Program-made: the position numbers and the translations under genes
NCBI GenBank assembly: GCA_902477055.1
Contig: CABSFY010000053.1
Coordinates: 1-15,497 of the forward strand
Direction of reading: 5' to 3'
DNA from: an uncultured Eubacteriales bacterium
GTDB taxonomy: Bacteria; Bacillota; Clostridia; Oscillospirales; Oscillospiraceae
DNA: 15,497 bases
In this document: piece by piece, positions 13,728 through 15,497 of the stretch
How positions within the stretch are numbered: the stretch's first letter is position 1
Layout: every line of letters starts with the position of its first letter
Notes under the pieces: model-generated
Told to the model about the DNA's origin: nothing
The model's input: only the letters and a program-made list of their open reading frames with translations
Database searches by the model: none

Positions 13728-14111
13728 GAGCTGCTGTGCGGAGATGTCGAAGACCTCCGTCATGTTAAAAGCGTCTGGGCGGGCGCTGAGCGGAAGCATT
13801 TGCAGATTCTGCTGTGTTTCGATGTCGGAAAAGATCTGAACGTTTTCCACCAGGATCCGCTCATAGCCGGGATACTCCGCCGTGACATCGACGGCGGTAA
13901 AGGGCCGCGAAAAGCCGGGCGTTTCACTCTCTGTGCGGTTTGGTGTTTCGATCGCAATGGGACCGGCCTTGCCGCTCTGATCGGTCAAACGGATGGCGAC
14001 CAAATACGAACCGCTGGCGGCGGGCTGAGTCACGGTGATGGCAGCTCCGGCAAGCGGGAGCTGGGCGCTGGACTGATATACGCGAAGCGTAAGATAACCA
14101 TTTTCGGGCAT
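13725..14111 (-). CDS. SleC pro-domain as a separate protein
   Basis: The 128-residue ORF corresponds to the N-terminal pro-region of SleC: MPENGYLTLRVYQSSAQLPLAGAAITV (family form: a short lead, then G-x-L-x-V and L-P-x-x-G-A-x-V), a beta-sandwich-like body with RLTDQSGKAGPIAIETP, and AVDVTAEYPGYERILVENVQIF. It looks like a carboxypeptidase-regulatory-like beta fold. In known SleC this region keeps the enzyme inactive until a Csp protease removes it. Here it ends at TAG, with the catalytic ORF restarting after three in-frame codons. AAAGGAGG lies 7 nt before ATG 14111, and a sigma-K-like promoter lies at 14130-14157. It may act in trans as inhibitor, chaperone or localisation factor; this is inference. 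Confidence 0.85.
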   Translation of the reverse strand: MPENGYLTLRVYQSSAQLPLAGAAITVTQPAASGSYLVAIRLTDQSGKAGPIAIETPNRTESETPGFSRPFTAVDVTAEYPGYERILVENVQIFSDIETQQNLQMLPLSARPDAFNMTEVFDISAQQL

Positions 14112-14129
14112 GGAGCACCTCCTTTCTCA

Positions 14130-14157
14130 TAGTGTATGCGCCGAAGGCAGAAAAAGT
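14130..14157 (-). promoter_or_regulatory. Sigma-K-like promoter of the sleC cluster
   Basis: On the minus strand AC (plus 14156-14157), a 17-nt spacer and CATACACTA (plus 14130-14138) match the sigma-K pattern AC-N16/17-CATAnnnTA. The -10 also fits sigma-E (CATACAnT), but no sigma-E-like ATA lies at the right distance upstream. The position is 19 bases before the pro-domain ATG, so the leader would be short. Mother-cell expression fits a cortex lytic enzyme. Confidence 0.6.
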
Positions 14158-14180
14158 GCCGCCCGATCGTACCGGACGGC
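14151..14180 (-). terminator. Terminator between the helical-protein gene and the sleC cluster
   Basis: On the minus strand GCCGTCCG pairs with CGGGCGGC (plus 14173-14180 with 14158-14165, one wobble), followed by ACTTTTTC. It ends the 14189-14620 transcript; its T run overlaps the sigma-K-like promoter of the next gene. Confidence 0.65.
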
Positions 14181-14188
14181 GAAGCGCT

Positions 14189-14620
14189 TTATAAAAACTG
14201 CTTCATTTGGTCGATATTTGCCTGTTCGGTTTGCAGAAGGCGGTTGGACAGCGACGAAATTTTCGGGTCGAGGATGCCCATCGTGCGGATGTTGTGCATA
14301 CTTTTTATCATGCCGCGCGTATTTCCCTGTAGCATCAGCTCGGCGATTTTCGAGGTTGGGTCGGCGCTGGAGCGAATACGCATTTTTGAGGTCATCGCGG
14401 AACCCGCCTTTGCCATCGGATTGATGTTTCTCGGCGAAGCGCCGTGATCGTGCAGCAGCCGCGCCGCCTCGCCGGTCAACGCTTCGTATTCGGCAAGCTG
14501 CTGGCGCAGCGCCGCGCGAAACTGCCGGTCTGCCGTTTCGTTCAGAACGGTTTTGATGCCGTAGCAGCCCATCTGCGTCGCCTTGTGGATGGACTGGAGC
14601 ATCGGAATGTCGTTGGTCAT
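14189..14620 (-). CDS. Conserved helical protein of unknown function
   Basis: The 143-residue protein is almost wholly helical with no signal peptide or membrane segment: MTNDIPMLQSIHKATQMGCYGIKTVLNET, DRQFRAALRQQLAEYEALTGEAARLLHDHG, a Met-rich middle (GSAMTSKMRIRSS) and SKIAELMLQGNTRGMIKSMHN, ending LLQTEQANIDQMKQFL. The pattern suggests a four-helix, ferritin-like bundle, but I see no clear metal-binding Glu/His set. I recall similar proteins in other gut Clostridia without a known role. GAGGTG 5 nt before ATG 14620 supports the start. It has its own terminator ahead of the sleC cluster, so it is probably a separate transcript, divergent from the phosphoribosyltransferase gene. A spore role is possible from position only. 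Confidence 0.75.
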   Translation of the reverse strand: MTNDIPMLQSIHKATQMGCYGIKTVLNETADRQFRAALRQQLAEYEALTGEAARLLHDHGASPRNINPMAKAGSAMTSKMRIRSSADPTSKIAELMLQGNTRGMIKSMHNIRTMGILDPKISSLSNRLLQTEQANIDQMKQFL

Positions 14621-14674
14621 GCTATCACCTCGAAAATATCTTCCCGCAGGGGAGATTTTTTATGCAAAAGGGGC

Positions 14675-14703
14675 TTGAGATTATTTCGGATTCGGATTAT
14701 AAT
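14675..14703 (+). promoter_or_regulatory. Sigma-A promoter of the phosphoribosyltransferase gene
   Basis: TTGAGA (14675-14680), a 17-nt spacer and a perfect TATAAT (14698-14703). The leader would be about 32 nt. The opposite strand also reads TATAAT/TATTAT here, so the divergent gene may share the region. Confidence 0.8.
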
Positions 14704-14741
14704 AAATAGCTGTGATAAACAAACAAAAAGGAGATTTAGCT

Positions 14742-15296
14742 ATGGTTTACACAATGACGATTGCCGGCGTGGAGCGAAATCTGCCCATCTGCCGCGTTTC
14801 GGACGACCTGTACATCGGCGCGTTTGTCATTTTCGGCGACGTAGAGCTGACGGTAAAGACGGCCGAGGCCCTGCTGAAAAAGGCTCCGGAGTATGACTAT
14901 CTCATTACCGCCGAGGCAAAGGGCATCCCGCTGGTTCATGAGATGGCGCGCCAGAGCGGTCAGAACCGCTACTTTATCGCCCGCAAGGCACCGAAGCTCT
15001 ATATGACCGGCGTGTTCGACGTAACCGTGAACTCCATCACCACTGCGAAGGAGCAGCACCTGTACCTCGATAAGGCCGATGCCGAGCTGATGCGCGGCAA
15101 GAAAATCCTTGTCGTTGACGACGTGATCTCCACCGGCGAATCGCTGGCAGCGGTTGAGAAGCTGGTCGAAGAAGCGGGCGGTATCCTCGCCGGTCGTATG
15201 GCCATCCTCGCCGAGGGCGACGCGCAGGACCGCGACGATATCATCTACCTCGAAAAGCTCCCCCTGTTCCACCCGGACGGAACGGTTATGGAGTAA
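14742..15296 (+). CDS. Purine-type phosphoribosyltransferase (adenine phosphoribosyltransferase-like)
   Basis: The 184-residue cytoplasmic enzyme would transfer phosphoribose from PRPP to a purine base for nucleotide salvage. The PRPP-binding motif KILVVDDVISTGES (121-134) is intact, and YLITAEAKGIPLVHEMARQSG (53-73) with YFIARKAPKLYM is the apt/xpt-type substrate and loop region. Length fits the group. AAAGGAG (14727-14733) lies 8 nt before ATG 14742 and excludes the ATG at 14712, which lies close to the expected transcription start. The exact base (adenine, xanthine or other) cannot be decided by eye. It is a single-gene unit with its own promoter and terminator. Confidence 0.88.
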   Translation: MVYTMTIAGVERNLPICRVSDDLYIGAFVIFGDVELTVKTAEALLKKAPEYDYLITAEAKGIPLVHEMARQSGQNRYFIARKAPKLYMTGVFDVTVNSITTAKEQHLYLDKADAELMRGKKILVVDDVISTGESLAAVEKLVEEAGGILAGRMAILAEGDAQDRDDIIYLEKLPLFHPDGTVME

Positions 15297-15301
15297 ATAT
15301 T

Positions 15302-15344
15302 TCAAGGAAAAACGGACGCTCACCAGCGCCCGTTTTTTCCTTGA
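15302..15344 (+). terminator. Terminator of the phosphoribosyltransferase gene
   Basis: Bases 15302-15320 pair with 15325-15344 (TCAAGGAAAAACGG with CCGTTTTTTCCTTGA, and CGCT with AGCG, with one mismatch), around a CACC loop, with the T run inside the 3' arm. It begins 6 bases after the stop. Confidence 0.8.
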
Positions 15345-15395
15345 CGGTCACGCACAGGGACAATGTACCCGTACATATCCGCATTGATAGAAAAC

Positions 15396-15438
15396 GCGCC
15401 CGTGCCGGTTTTGCGGCACGGGCGCTCAGACTGTCAAA
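15396..15438. terminator. GC-rich hairpin with the shared 12-base tag
   Basis: GCGCCCGTGCC (15396-15406) pairs perfectly with GGCACGGGCGC (15415-15425) around an 8-nt loop. CAGACTGTCAAA follows at 15427-15438, as beside the hairpin at 11886-11918. On the minus strand the hairpin is followed by GTTTTC, as a terminator would be; on the plus strand there is no T run. Confidence 0.6.
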
Positions 15439-15475
15439 AAACAGCCCAACGAAAGGTTTCGGAGGGAGGAAAAGT

Positions 15476-15497
15476 GTGAAAGGGAACCGTCAGGGTT
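15476..15497 (+). CDS. Possible start of a further gene (partial)
   Basis: GGAGGGAGG (15461-15469) lies 6 nt before a GTG at 15476 that opens seven codons (VKGNRQG) to the window end. The ribosome site is strong, but there is too little sequence to identify the product. The hairpin just upstream, if a minus-strand terminator, argues for caution. Confidence 0.4.

Noticed and set aside
13257..14132. 291-codon plus-strand frame
   Set aside because: It is antisense to both parts of the SleC-type locus; those have ribosome sites and family motifs, this frame has neither.
14621..14735. Sigma-G promoter before the helical-protein gene
   Set aside because: TGCATA on the minus strand looks like a -35, but no CATnnTA lies at the right distance.

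Overview
The window looks like the chromosome of a spore-forming gut Clostridia, most likely of the Oscillospiraceae/Ruminococcaceae group. The reasons are a moderately GC-rich base composition, strong AGGAGG-type ribosome binding sites, sigma-A promoters with 16-17 nt spacers, S-layer homology (SLH) repeats of the 'ITNGTS..TF.P...CTRAQVVTFLWR' type, and several sporulation or germination genes (SpoVAC, a YtvI-like protein, a SleC-type cortex hydrolase). No rRNA, tRNA, CRISPR array, insertion sequence or complete prophage was seen.

Layout. Bases 1-1414 hold the end of an FtsX-like permease and its ABC ATPase partner. A gene-poor stretch with strong hairpins (1415-1859) leads to a lone spoVAC (1860-2297) with its own terminator. 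A clean promoter then drives a large exported protein (2529-5162): C-type lectin domain, papain-like cysteine peptidase core, three SLH repeats. An endolysin-like amidase with an SLH-like tail follows (5288-6079) and converges on class II fructose-bisphosphate aldolase (6132-7094, minus). Next on the minus strand come a YwlG/TIGR01440 gene and an ECF transporter S component (overlapping by 8 bp). They are divergent from a MocR-type regulator (8488-9894), a layout that suggests a vitamin B6 uptake module. The regulator's 3' end overlaps a YtvI-like membrane protein gene (9870-10904, minus). Two small plus-strand genes follow, a PheB-like ACT protein and an acyl-carrier-like protein that lacks the modifiable serine.

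The most interesting region is 12040-14620 on the minus strand. It encodes a SleC-type spore cortex lytic enzyme, but the pro-domain (13725-14111) and the catalytic plus peptidoglycan-binding part (12582-13715) are separate ORFs in the same frame. They are divided by one TAG codon that is itself part of the Shine-Dalgarno sequence of the second ORF. A third gene (12040-12570) adds two more peptidoglycan-binding modules. A sequence matching the sigma-K consensus (AC, 17 nt, CATACACTA) lies just ahead of the pro-domain gene and overlaps the terminator of the preceding helical-protein gene (14189-14620). The window closes with a phosphoribosyltransferase (14742-15296), two terminator-like hairpins and the possible first codons of one more gene.

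How the genes fit together: spore and cell-envelope functions recur (SpoVAC channel, YtvI, the SleC cluster, SLH protein, amidase), set among ordinary metabolism (aldolase, phosphoribosyltransferase, ECF uptake). All calls rest on reading the sequence and recalled family features; no database search was run.
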